From Acinetobacter junii CIP 64.5 (GTDB lineage: Bacteria > Pseudomonadota > Gammaproteobacteria > Pseudomonadales > Moraxellaceae), in contig NZ_KB849659.1 in assembly GCF_000368765.1 (NCBI RefSeq), positions 51,028 through 115,027 of the forward strand: a stretch of DNA of 64,000 bases, written 5' to 3'. Position numbers and translations under genes: made by a program. Each line of letters opens with the position of its first letter. Within the stretch, counting starts at the first letter, position 1. Shown here one piece after another: positions 19,288 through 27,489 of the stretch. The notes under the pieces were generated by a model, which was not told where the DNA came from, did not search any database, and saw only the letters and a program-made list of their open reading frames with translations.

Positions 19288-19299
19288 ATTGTCTACAAT
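19288..19299. promoter_or_regulatory. Operator-like palindrome 1 (ATTGTCTACAAT)
   Basis: Differs by one base from the two perfect copies. It sits 4 bp from a minus-strand TATAAT (19279-19284) that could drive tyrB, so the same regulator may act on both directions. Confidence 0.55.
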
Positions 19300-19489
19300 C
19301 AAGCTGTCATACCATGGTCGTAGCATACGTAATATAAATAATGGAAAAATGCCTTGAATCAATCGAAATAAAATACTTAAATTTTAGTAAGAGTATGTTT
19401 TATATGTAATTATTATATATTTTTAGTACCTTTTTTAGAACATTCTATTGTGAGGCAATCGAATAATATTGACTGGATCATTCTATTTT

Positions 19490-19501
19490 ATTGTCGACAA
19501 T
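19490..19501. promoter_or_regulatory. Operator-like palindrome 2 (ATTGTCGACAAT)
   Basis: Perfect 12-bp palindrome with GT-N2-AC half-sites, just upstream of the putative -35 box of the prp operon. GT..AC half-sites are typical of FadR/FCD-type GntR regulators, such as the one encoded immediately downstream. Confidence 0.65.
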
Positions 19502-19505
19502 CCTA

Positions 19506-19534
19506 TTGCATTTTTTCTTCTATCTCGTTATAAA
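19506..19534 (+). promoter_or_regulatory. Putative sigma-70 promoter of the gntR-prpB-prpC-acnD operon
   Basis: TTGCAT (19506-19511), 17-nt spacer, TATAAA (19529-19534). One palindrome ends 5 nt before the -35 element and another covers about +12 to +24, just before the gntR start codon. Binding of a repressor at either would be expected to block transcription. This is inference from layout. Confidence 0.6.
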
Positions 19535-19552
19535 ATCATAAAAACTGTAGAG

Positions 19553-19564
19553 ATTGTCGACAAT
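19553..19564. promoter_or_regulatory. Operator-like palindrome 3 (ATTGTCGACAAT)
   Basis: Exact copy of the palindrome at 19490-19501, ending directly before the ATG of the regulator at 19565. Its position in the leader argues against the longer reading frame starting at 19469. Confidence 0.65.
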
Positions 19565-20275
19565 ATGCAAGATACCCTTGTTCCTCAAGCCATCAGCACG
19601 AGTCAGAGTATTACTCTGACGGAACACGTATTTAAGCAAATTCAATCAGCAATCGTATTAGGACAAATTCCTGCGGGTAGTAAGATTTCTGAACCTGAGT
19701 TGGCACGTATTTATGGGATCAGTCGAGGTCCTCTGCGTGAAGCGATTCATCGTCTAGAAGGCCAGCGATTGGTTGAGCGTACCGCCCATGTTGGTGCGCG
19801 AGTTGTTTCTCTTTCTCTACAACAATTTAAAGAACTTTACCAAATTCGTGCTTCACTTGAAGGCTTAGCTTGTAAGTTGGCTGCACAGCATATTGATAAA
19901 AAACAAATCTTAGCATTGCGTGATGTGTTACGAATGCATGCTGAAGATGAAAACTTTAAAGCAGGTAAGGGTTATTACCTACAAGAAGGTCAAGACGATT
20001 TCCATTACTGCATTATCAAAAGCAGTGGCAATAAAACCTTAGAAAAAATGTTATGTGATGAGCTGTATCACCTCATCCGTATGTACCGAATTCAGTTTTC
20101 AAATACCCCAAATCGACCGAGCAAAGCTTGGGACGAACATATCCGCATTTTAGATGCGATTGCAGAAGGTGACGGTGAACTTGCCGAAATGCTCATGCAT
20201 CGTCACATCAATGCATCCTACAAAATTGTTGAGCAAACATTGCTGCAAACCCAAGGAGAACATCAACATGGCTAA
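19565..20275 (+). CDS. GntR-family (FadR/FCD subfamily) transcriptional regulator of the prp operon
   Basis: DNA-binding regulator of 236 residues. The N-terminal winged helix ([40 protein letters not shown]) is the GntR HTH. The C-terminal half ([43 protein letters not shown]) is an FCD ligand-binding domain with the usual His/Asp metal-site residues. The frame can extend to 19469, but the ATG at 19565 is preferred because the promoter and an operator palindrome lie upstream of it. The gene overlaps prpB by 8 nt, so it probably autoregulates with the methylcitrate genes. The effector is unknown; 2-methylcitrate or a related acid is a reasonable guess. Confidence 0.92.
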   Translation: MQDTLVPQAISTSQSITLTEHVFKQIQSAIVLGQIPAGSKISEPELARIYGISRGPLREAIHRLEGQRLVERTAHVGARVVSLSLQQFKELYQIRASLEGLACKLAAQHIDKKQILALRDVLRMHAEDENFKAGKGYYLQEGQDDFHYCIIKSSGNKTLEKMLCDELYHLIRMYRIQFSNTPNRPSKAWDEHIRILDAIAEGDGELAEMLMHRHINASYKIVEQTLLQTQGEHQHG

Positions 20276-21149
20276 ATCTGCTGGTCAGCTATTCCGCGAC
20301 GCGGTCGCAAATGAAAAACCATTACAAGTGGTGGGTGCGATCAACGCCAATCATGCATTGTTAGCAAAACGTGCAGGCTATAAAGCAATTTATTTGTCAG
20401 GTGGTGGTGTTGCCGCAGGTTCGTTAGGTTTACCTGATTTAGGGATTAGTAACCTTGATGATGTATTGACGGATGTACGCCGTATTACTGATGTCTGTGA
20501 TCTCCCATTATTGGTGGATGTAGACACGGGTTTTGGTGCATCTGCATTTAACATTGCACGTACCACTAAATCAATGATTAAGTTCGGCGCAGCAGCAATG
20601 CACATCGAAGACCAAGTGGGTGCAAAGCGTTGTGGTCACCGTCCGAACAAAGCAATCGTGACCCAACAAGAAATGGTTGATCGTATTAAAGCTGCGGTTG
20701 ATGCTCGTACCGATGAAAGCTTTGTGATTATGGCGCGTACTGATGCACTTGCAGTTGAAGGCTTACAAGCAGCAATTGATCGTGCAGGTGCGTATATCGA
20801 AGCAGGTGCGGATATGTTATTCCCTGAAGCGATCACTGAATTGGCGATGTACAAGCAATTTGCTGACCTGACTAAAGTTCCAGTATTAGCAAACATTACT
20901 GAATTTGGTTCTACACCATTATTCACGACTGAAGAGTTGGCTTCTGCGGATGTGAGCATTGCGTTATACCCACTCTCAGCATTCCGTGCGATGAACAAAG
21001 CAGCAGAAAATGTGTATGTGACTTTGCGTCAAGAAGGCACACAGAAGAACGTTGTTGACACCATGCAAACCCGTCAAGAATTGTATGACCGCATTAACTA
21101 CCATGCGTTTGAACAATACCTAGATGGAACTTTTGTGAAGAATAAATAA
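20268..21149 (+). CDS. prpB: Methylisocitrate lyase (PrpB)
   Basis: Cleaves 2-methylisocitrate to pyruvate and succinate, the last step of the methylcitrate cycle for propionyl-CoA disposal. The 293-residue protein of the isocitrate lyase/PEP mutase superfamily shows [16 protein letters not shown], the metal-binding VDVDTGFG, and the catalytic loop [10 protein letters not shown]. The start at 20268 ([13 protein letters not shown]) has a strong AAGGAGA site 8 nt upstream and overlaps the end of the regulator gene. It is followed by a palindromic repeat, then prpC. Confidence 0.96.
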   Translation: MAKSAGQLFRDAVANEKPLQVVGAINANHALLAKRAGYKAIYLSGGGVAAGSLGLPDLGISNLDDVLTDVRRITDVCDLPLLVDVDTGFGASAFNIARTTKSMIKFGAAAMHIEDQVGAKRCGHRPNKAIVTQQEMVDRIKAAVDARTDESFVIMARTDALAVEGLQAAIDRAGAYIEAGADMLFPEAITELAMYKQFADLTKVPVLANITEFGSTPLFTTEELASADVSIALYPLSAFRAMNKAAENVYVTLRQEGTQKNVVDTMQTRQELYDRINYHAFEQYLDGTFVKNK

Positions 21150-21159
21150 GAAATCCCCC

Positions 21160-21240
21160 TAAATCCCCCTTTGTAAAGGGGGACTTCCCTCCCTTTGGAA
21201 AAGGAGGTGAGGAGCGGTTGTAGCTCCGCAAGTGGGATTT
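21160..21240. repeat. Dispersed palindromic repeat, copy B
   Basis: Located directly after prpB. It holds three hairpins: CCCCCTTTGTAAAGGGGG (21165-21182), CCTCCCTTTGGAAAAGGAGG (21188-21207), and GGAGC (21211-21215) / GCTCC (21223-21227) followed by GCAAGTGGGAT. It shares the second part with copy A at 17866-17915. It lies inside the prp operon and could affect mRNA stability between prpB and prpC. Confidence 0.75.
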
Positions 21241-21276
21241 TTGTATTAACCCAAAGATATAAAAAAGGACAATCTT

Positions 21277-22434
21277 ATGAGCAGTAATGAAACTCCAACA
21301 GGCTTCAAGCCAAAAAAATCAGTTGCGTTAAGTGGTCAAGTTGCAGGTAACACAGCACTTTGTACAGTGGGTCGTAGTGGTAATGACTTGCACTATCGTG
21401 GTTATGACATTCTTGACCTTGCAGTGGGTAGCGAATTTGAAGAAGTTGCGCACTTGCTTGTACATGGCAAACTGCCAAACAAAGCTGAGTTGAAAGCCTA
21501 TAAAGCAAAATTAAAAGCATTGCGTGGCTTACCAGCCGCATTGAAAACTGCACTTGAGCAGTTACCACCATCTGCACACCCAATGGACGTGATGCGTACG
21601 GGCGTTTCAGTTTTAGGTTGTTTAACGCCTGAACATGAAGACCACAATGAAGCAGGTGCAAAAGACATCGCTGATAAATTGATGGCAAGCTTGGGTTCAA
21701 TGTTGTTGTATTGGTACCACTTCAGCAACAACGGTCGTCGTATCGAAGTTGAAACGAATGATGACTCAATCGCTGCTCATTTCCTCCATTTACTTCATGG
21801 CGAAGCGCCATCTGAAGAATGGATTCAAGCCATGCATACGTCTTTGATTCTGTATGCTGAGCATGAATTCAACGCTTCTACATTTACTTCACGTGTTGTT
21901 GCAGGTACAGGTTCAGACATGTACTCAGCAATTACAGGTGGTATTGGTGCGTTGCGTGGTCCAAAACATGGTGGTGCGAACGAAGTTGCATTCGTGATTC
22001 AACAACGTTATGACAACGCTGATGAAGCAGAAGCAGACATCCGTAGCCGTGTAGAGAAAAAAGAAGTGATCATTGGCTTTGGTCACCCTGTTTATACCAT
22101 CTCTGATCCACGTAACGAAGTAATCAAGAAAGTGGCGCGTGATCTTGCAGAAGCGCAAGAGAACACCAAAATGTACCTCATTGCTGAACGTTTAGAAGCA
22201 GTGATGAAAGAAGTGAAGAACATGTTCCCGAACCTCGACTGGTTCAGCGCGGTGAGCTATCACTTGATGGGTGTTCCAACAGCAATGTTCACTCCATTAT
22301 TCGTGATTGCACGTACAGCAGGTTGGTCAGCACACGTGATTGAACAACGTCAAGACGGCAAGATCATTCGTCCAAGCGCGAACTATACTGGCCCTGAAAA
22401 CTTAGAATTTAAACCATTGGCGGAGCGTGGTTAA
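21277..22434 (+). CDS. prpC: 2-methylcitrate synthase (PrpC)
   Basis: Condenses propionyl-CoA with oxaloacetate to 2-methylcitrate. The 385-residue length and motifs [43 protein letters not shown] and [14 protein letters not shown] (catalytic His regions) are those of PrpC-type citrate synthases. AAAGGACA lies 8 nt before the ATG. The stop codon overlaps the acnD start by one base (TAATG), so the two are translationally coupled. The propionyl-CoA substrate is produced by the valine operon at 38-45 kb. Confidence 0.95.
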   Translation: MSSNETPTGFKPKKSVALSGQVAGNTALCTVGRSGNDLHYRGYDILDLAVGSEFEEVAHLLVHGKLPNKAELKAYKAKLKALRGLPAALKTALEQLPPSAHPMDVMRTGVSVLGCLTPEHEDHNEAGAKDIADKLMASLGSMLLYWYHFSNNGRRIEVETNDDSIAAHFLHLLHGEAPSEEWIQAMHTSLILYAEHEFNASTFTSRVVAGTGSDMYSAITGGIGALRGPKHGGANEVAFVIQQRYDNADEAEADIRSRVEKKEVIIGFGHPVYTISDPRNEVIKKVARDLAEAQENTKMYLIAERLEAVMKEVKNMFPNLDWFSAVSYHLMGVPTAMFTPLFVIARTAGWSAHVIEQRQDGKIIRPSANYTGPENLEFKPLAERG

Positions 22435-25040
22435 TGACAAATCAATACCGTAAACCGCTGGCAGGTACCCAGCTCGAATACTATGACGTGCGTCAAGCCG
22501 TTGAAGATATTCAGCCAGGCGCATATGAAACTTTGCCATACACATCTAAAGTGTTGGCAGAGCAGCTTGTACGTAAAGCTGATGCAGAAAATTTAACGGC
22601 CTATTTAACGCAATTGATCGAACGCCGTCAGGACTTGGATTTTCCTTGGTATCCTGCGCGCGTGGTGTGTCATGACATTTTGGGTCAAACAGCACTCGTC
22701 GACCTTGCAGGCTTGCGTGATGCGATTGCTGAAAAAGGTGGTGACCCATCTAAAGTCAATCCAGTGGTGCCAACGCAGTTGATCGTTGATCACTCTTTGG
22801 CAGTTGAATTTGGTGGCTTTGATCCTGACGCGTTTGAGAAAAACCGTGCAATTGAAGATCGTCGCAACGAAGACCGTTTCCACTTTATTGAGTGGACCAA
22901 AACCGCATTTAAAAATGTCGACGTGATCCCTGCGGGTAACGGCATCATGCACCAGATCAACTTGGAGAAAATGTCTCCAGTGATCCAAAATCGTGATGGC
23001 TTAGCGTTCCCAGACACATGTGTAGGTACAGACTCACATACGCCACATACGGATGCACTTGGTGTGATCTCAGTGGGTGTGGGTGGTTTAGAAGCTGAAA
23101 ACGTGATGTTGGGTCGTGCATCTTGGATGCGTCTTCCAGACATTATCGGTGTTGAGCTTGTCGGTCAGCGTCAAGCAGGCATCACAGCTACTGATATCGT
23201 ATTGGCACTCACTGAATTCTTACGTAAAGAACGTGTGGTTGGTGCATACCTTGAGTTCTTCGGTGAAGGCGCAGACACCATGTCGATTGGTGACCGTGCA
23301 ACCATCTCGAACATGACACCTGAATACGGTGCAACGGCTGCGATGTTCTACATCGACCAAAACACGATTGATTATTTACGCCTGACAGGTCGTGAAGATG
23401 CACAAGTGGCATTGGTTGAGCAATACGCAAAAGAAATCGGTCTTTGGGCATCGGATATGACCAAAGCGCAGTACCCACGTGTACTTCGTTTCGATCTTTC
23501 AACAGTGACTCGTAACATTGCAGGTCCATCAAACCCACATGCACGTGTATCTACTGCTGACTTGAAAGAAAAAGGTATTGCAGGTGTTGTTGAAAACCGT
23601 ACGGATGGTTTAATGCCTGATGGCGCGATCATCATTGCTGCGATCACGTCTTGTACCAATACTTCAAACCCACGTAACACTGTGGCGGCAGGTCTATTGG
23701 CACGTAAAGCCAATGAACTTGGTTTAGTGCGTAAACCTTGGGTGAAATCTTCATTTGCACCAGGTTCTAAAGCGGCTGCACTTTATCTTGAAGAAGCTGG
23801 CGTACTCAAAGACCTAGAGAAACTTGGTTTTGGTATCGTGGCGTATGCATGTACTACGTGTAATGGTATGTCAGGTGCGCTTGATCCAATGATTCAACAA
23901 GAAATCATTGACCGTGATTTGTATGCGACAGCGGTACTTTCGGGTAACCGTAACTTCGATGGTCGTATCCATCCTTATGCAAAACAAGCGTTCTTGGCAT
24001 CGCCTCCACTTGTGGTAGCGTATGCGATTGCAGGGACAATTCGTTTTGACATCGAAAAAGATTCATTGGGTACAGACAAAGACGGTAATCCAATTTACCT
24101 GAAAGATATCTGGCCATCTGATGCTGAAATCGATGCACTGGTAAAAGAAGCTGTGAAGCCTGAACAATTCCGCAAAGTCTACATTCCAATGTTTGACCTC
24201 GGTGAAGTTGAGCAAGCGGAAAGCCCACTTTACGACTGGCGTCCAATGAGTACTTACATCCGTCGTCCGCCGTATTGGGAAGGGGCGTTGGCTGCACCAC
24301 GTACGTTGACCAACATGCGTCCGCTTGCAATTTTGGGTGATAACATCACGACTGACCATTTATCGCCTTCCAATGCGATCATGATGGATTCGGCTGCGGG
24401 TGAATACCTACACAAAATGGGCGTACCTGAAGAAGACTTCAACTCATACGCGACACATCGTGGTGACCATTTGACAGCACAACGTGCAACATTTGCCAAC
24501 CCGAAATTGTTTAATGAAATGGTGGTTCGTTCTGACGGCACGATTAAACAAGGTTCAAAAGCGCGTGTAGAGCCTGAAGGCGAAGTGATGCGTATGTGGG
24601 AAGCGATTGAAACTTACATGAACCGTAAGCAACCGTTGATCATTGTTGCAGGTGCGGATTATGGTCAAGGTTCAAGCCGTGACTGGGCAGCGAAAGGTGT
24701 TCGTCTTGCAGGTGTTGAAGCGATCGTAGCTGAAGGCTTTGAGCGTATTCACCGTACTAACTTAGTGGGTATGGGCGTGTTACCGCTTGAGTTTAAACCA
24801 GGTGTGAACCGTAAAACGTTGAAGTTAGATGGTACTGAGTTGTATAGCGTGATTGGTAATATCTCACCGCGTTCGACTTTGACTTTAGTGATTGAGCGTT
24901 CAACTGCTGATGGTAAAGAAGAAATTCTTGAAGTGCCTGTAACTTGCCGCTTAGATACAGAAGAAGAAGTTTCTGTATATGAAGCGGGTGGTGTATTACA
25001 GCGCTTTGCACAAGACTTTTTAGAAGGTCAGGTGGCTTAA
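22434..25040 (+). CDS. acnD: Fe/S-dependent 2-methylisocitrate dehydratase (AcnD)
   Basis: Aconitase-superfamily enzyme of 868 residues that dehydrates 2-methylcitrate in organisms using AcnD in place of PrpD. The 4Fe-4S ligand motifs SCTNTSNPRN and ACTTCNGMSG are intact, and QGSSRDWAAKG gives the C-terminal swivel-domain substrate motif. Motifs VCHDILGQTALVDLAGLRD and DSHTPHTDALGV are typical of the AcnA/AcnD branch. AcnD normally works with PrpF, an isomerase often encoded immediately downstream; here the next gene is an unrelated PIN-domain gene, so PrpF must lie elsewhere or be absent. Confidence 0.95.
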   Translation: MTNQYRKPLAGTQLEYYDVRQAVEDIQPGAYETLPYTSKVLAEQLVRKADAENLTAYLTQLIERRQDLDFPWYPARVVCHDILGQTALVDLAGLRDAIAEKGGDPSKVNPVVPTQLIVDHSLAVEFGGFDPDAFEKNRAIEDRRNEDRFHFIEWTKTAFKNVDVIPAGNGIMHQINLEKMSPVIQNRDGLAFPDTCVGTDSHTPHTDALGVISVGVGGLEAENVMLGRASWMRLPDIIGVELVGQRQAGITATDIVLALTEFLRKERVVGAYLEFFGEGADTMSIGDRATISNMTPEYGATAAMFYIDQNTIDYLRLTGREDAQVALVEQYAKEIGLWASDMTKAQYPRVLRFDLSTVTRNIAGPSNPHARVSTADLKEKGIAGVVENRTDGLMPDGAIIIAAITSCTNTSNPRNTVAAGLLARKANELGLVRKPWVKSSFAPGSKAAALYLEEAGVLKDLEKLGFGIVAYACTTCNGMSGALDPMIQQEIIDRDLYATAVLSGNRNFDGRIHPYAKQAFLASPPLVVAYAIAGTIRFDIEKDSLGTDKDGNPIYLKDIWPSDAEIDALVKEAVKPEQFRKVYIPMFDLGEVEQAESPLYDWRPMSTYIRRPPYWEGALAAPRTLTNMRPLAILGDNITTDHLSPSNAIMMDSAAGEYLHKMGVPEEDFNSYATHRGDHLTAQRATFANPKLFNEMVVRSDGTIKQGSKARVEPEGEVMRMWEAIETYMNRKQPLIIVAGADYGQGSSRDWAAKGVRLAGVEAIVAEGFERIHRTNLVGMGVLPLEFKPGVNRKTLKLDGTELYSVIGNISPRSTLTLVIERSTADGKEEILEVPVTCRLDTEEEVSVYEAGGVLQRFAQDFLEGQVA

Positions 25041-25070
25041 GACTTTAGCTAAAAGTAATTGATATTGTTT

Positions 25071-25104
25071 AAAAAAGACCCTATCTTGATGATGGGGTTT
25101 TTTA
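25071..25104 (+). terminator. Probable terminator after acnD
   Basis: Imperfect hairpin AAAAAAGACCCTATC / GATGGGGTTTTTT, ending in a T-run, just before the PIN-domain gene at 25117. It separates the methylcitrate operon from that gene. Confidence 0.65.
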
Positions 25105-25116
25105 CATCAGTTTTTT

Positions 25117-26445
25117 ATGAAAAATATGTTCAAACAATATGATTATTTTTATACGCCTGAGCAATATAAAAATATTTGGGAAAATGCATTATTTGTATTT
25201 GATACAAATACATTATTAAATTTATATCGTTATCAAGAAGAAACTAAAAATGAATTTTTACAAGTCCTTGATAAGATTTCAAATAGAATATGGATACCAC
25301 ACCATGTAGCTTTAGAGTTTCAGCGTAATAGGTTAATAGTTATATGCGAACAAAAAGAACTTTTTTCAAAAACTAAAAAAGCCTTAGGTATCGCTTCAAA
25401 AACATTAAGTGCAGAATTGGAGAAATTAAAACTTAATAAGAGGCATTCTCTGATAAAAGTAGATGATTTTAATAGAGATATTAATGAGTTGTTTACAAAA
25501 TTTGAAGGTGAATTAGATACTTTAAAGTCTAGTCAACAGCACTTATCCAAAGCTGATAGTTTAAAGGAGAGATTAGAGTCATTATTTGAATTAAAAGTAG
25601 GTAATGCACCAAAAGATCAGAAAGAGGTAGATGATCTATATAAAGAGGCTGAAAATAGATATAAAAATAAGATTCCACCAGGTTATTTAGATAATGATAA
25701 AAATGATATATGCGTAGATTCAAATTTAATATATAAGAAGAAGTATGGGGATTTTTTAGTTTGGCGACAACTTCTAAGTTACACTAGAGAAAATGAGATA
25801 AAACAAGTAGTTTTTATAACAAATGACTTAAAAGAAGATTGGTGGAGTAAGTTTGATGCTTCTGGGGAAAAATTTAATCAGCCTAGACCTGAATTAATAG
25901 ATGAGGCTCTACATGTTGGTGGTATAGATGATTTCATTATGTATGATTCTGAAAAGTTTCTAAGTTCCTCTTTACATTATTTGAATGTTGAGGTTTCAGA
26001 TAATGCAGTTCAAGAGGTTAGAGATACGATTGAAATGTATAATAAGGATATGGAAAAATCTAATTTTGATAAAATGAAAGAGGAAAGACATTTAAGTTTT
26101 GAGAAATTAAAGCAAAAAATAGCCTTAGAAAAAGTTAAAGAATTTCAAAGTAAAATAAATTATCTAATTTATAGAAATGGAGGAATTGCTGAATTTCCAA
26201 CGGATGTTCTTACTTGCCCAGAATGCGGTCTAGATACAATGATTTTTGATGAGTCGAGTTCTACAGGTTATAAATGTACTTATTGTAAAAATGAAGAGTC
26301 TGATGAAATAGAGATTCAGTGCACCATGTGTGGCTCAATGTGGCCTAATTCAGAAATTGCTCATATTGAATGGACAGATGAAGGTCATATTGAAAAAGTG
26401 TGTCCTTTTTGTAGACACGATCCTGATTATGTTGGGGATGATTGA
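25117..26445 (+). CDS. PIN-like-domain protein with two C-terminal zinc ribbons (possible nuclease)
   Basis: A 442-residue protein. The N-terminal part matches the PIN-like (PIN_8/DUF4935) group: FVFDTNTLLNLYRY (Asp29), PHHVALEFQRNR (Glu67), KKYGDFLVWRQL (Asp212) and VVFITNDLKEDWW (Asp237). These supply the acidic residues expected of a metal-dependent RNase. Residues about 85-190 and 300-345 are charged and look coiled. The C-terminus has two zinc ribbons, Cys367/370/387/390 and Cys402/405/429/432. The gene is much more AT-rich than acnD and has no antitoxin-like partner overlapping it. Transfer into this spot is likely. A role in defence or RNA metabolism is speculation; the domain call is good. 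Confidence 0.85.
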   Translation: MKNMFKQYDYFYTPEQYKNIWENALFVFDTNTLLNLYRYQEETKNEFLQVLDKISNRIWIPHHVALEFQRNRLIVICEQKELFSKTKKALGIASKTLSAELEKLKLNKRHSLIKVDDFNRDINELFTKFEGELDTLKSSQQHLSKADSLKERLESLFELKVGNAPKDQKEVDDLYKEAENRYKNKIPPGYLDNDKNDICVDSNLIYKKKYGDFLVWRQLLSYTRENEIKQVVFITNDLKEDWWSKFDASGEKFNQPRPELIDEALHVGGIDDFIMYDSEKFLSSSLHYLNVEVSDNAVQEVRDTIEMYNKDMEKSNFDKMKEERHLSFEKLKQKIALEKVKEFQSKINYLIYRNGGIAEFPTDVLTCPECGLDTMIFDESSSTGYKCTYCKNEESDEIEIQCTMCGSMWPNSEIAHIEWTDEGHIEKVCPFCRHDPDYVGDD

Positions 26446-26578
26446 ATCTTTGTTGGGTATGTAGTTATTCATTATGATTTGCCCCTAAGCCATCACTACT
26501 CGTCAGAAAGGTCAATAAATAATCAAAACTATCACGCTATAGTATATGAACCATTTCTAAAATCTATGGAGAACAAAG

Positions 26579-26722
26579 ATGGTTACTGCTGGCGAAAGAC
26601 CTGGAACTGGCTTCTATTTTTGTGTCCAATGCGGACATCGCACCTATTTAGAAATTGGTACTGATCGTTTACCTCCGTGTACCAAATGCCTTGGCAATCA
26701 ATTCAACAGTAAGAATGCCTAA
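26579..26722 (+). CDS. Small zinc-ribbon protein (47 aa)
   Basis: A short gene encoding 47 residues with two C-x2-C pairs (Cys15/Cys18 in FYFCVQCGHRTYLE and Cys34/Cys37 in PPCTKCLGNQF), a compact zinc ribbon. A ribosome-binding site GGAGAA lies 5 nt before the ATG, and a rho-independent terminator follows 36 nt after the stop, so it looks like an independent gene. The start MVTAGERPGTGFY resembles small zinc-ribbon proteins seen in other Acinetobacter genomes, as far as I recall. Function unknown; candidates are a ribosome- or RNA-associated accessory protein. Confidence 0.8.
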   Translation: MVTAGERPGTGFYFCVQCGHRTYLEIGTDRLPPCTKCLGNQFNSKNA

Positions 26723-26758
26723 GCCGCAAACACCAAACAGTTACCCACTGTTTTGATG

Positions 26759-26788
26759 AAAGCCCTGTCACTCGATAGGGCTTTTTTG
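26759..26788 (+). terminator. Rho-independent terminator after the zinc-ribbon gene
   Basis: AAAGCCCT (26759-26766) pairs with AGGGCTTT (26777-26784), followed by TTTT. Confidence 0.85.
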
Positions 26789-26847
26789 TTACTGTAAAAT
26801 ATGAAATAACAAGATAGCTATATCTGACAAAAATAAGGAAAACCCAG

Positions 26848-27426
26848 ATGGAGACAATTTTAGGACTTTGTATCGGCGTAGGATTAAGCGCTGCCTGTGG
26901 TTTTCGTGTCTTTGTTCCTTTATTGGTGATGAGCATTGCAACCCTGATGGGCTGGTATGAACCTGCAAAAGGTTTTGAATGGTTAGCGATCCCTGCTGTA
27001 TGCGCTGCACTTGGATTTGCAACCATCTGTGAGATCGCAGCTTACTATGTGCCGTGGATCGATAATCTCTTGGATACTATCGCCACGCCTGCCGCAGTCG
27101 TTGCTGGTACACTCAGTACGATGGCGGTCAGTAATGGAGAAATGTCACAGTTCGCCACTTGGGCGGCTGCGATTATTATCGGTGGTGGAACGGCAGGCGC
27201 GGTGCAAATGAGTACCGTAGCGGCACGTGGCGTTTCAACAGCAACCACAGGTGGCCTCGGTAATTTTGTAGTGGCAACAGGTGAGTTGATTGGCTCAATT
27301 GTCTTGTCGATCTTGGCATTTGTAATGCCAGTCGTGATTACGGTATTGGTGATTATTCTTGTGGTTGTAGTGGTACGTTGGATACATAAAAAGAGAAAAA
27401 ATCAGATCAATCCGTCGGCGTGTTAA
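26848..27426 (+). CDS. DUF4126 family membrane protein
   Basis: A 192-residue integral membrane protein matching DUF4126, with LGLCIGVGLSAACGFRVFVPLL at its N-terminus, IDNLLDTIATPAAVVAGTL in the middle, and a C-terminal hydrophobic helix (IVLSILAFVMPVVITVLVIILVVVV, given here only as a region near residues 150-176) followed by a basic tail. AAGGAAAA precedes the ATG. Function is unknown for the family. It lies between the small zinc-ribbon gene and an EamA transporter, with no evident operon. Confidence 0.88.
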   Translation: METILGLCIGVGLSAACGFRVFVPLLVMSIATLMGWYEPAKGFEWLAIPAVCAALGFATICEIAAYYVPWIDNLLDTIATPAAVVAGTLSTMAVSNGEMSQFATWAAAIIIGGGTAGAVQMSTVAARGVSTATTGGLGNFVVATGELIGSIVLSILAFVMPVVITVLVIILVVVVVRWIHKKRKNQINPSAC

Positions 27427-27489
27427 TAACACTCGAAAAATCATAAGGAAGCGAGTAAATTACACACACATTTTGAGTGTGCATGGTTG

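Larger units (their letters stand above)
19123..19564. promoter_or_regulatory. Divergent control region between tyrB and the GntR/prp operon
   Basis: A 442-bp AT-rich gap with three copies of an ATTGTCGACAAT-like palindrome: 19288-19299 (ATTGTCTACAAT), 19490-19501 and 19553-19564 (both exact). A minus-strand TATAAT occurs at 19279-19284, next to the first copy. A plus-strand promoter lies between the second and third copies. No coding potential is seen besides short upstream extensions of the flanking frames. Confidence 0.7.

Noticed and set aside
22546..25011. Several antisense and alternate frames of 65-140 codons within acnD and prpC
   Set aside because: They are shadows of GC-richer coding regions; no ribosome-binding sites or family motifs were seen.
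26479..26664. 61-codon plus-strand reading frame overlapping the small zinc-ribbon gene
   Set aside because: It is in another frame than the zinc-ribbon gene with ribosome-binding site and CxxC pairs, and its own sequence shows no recognisable features.
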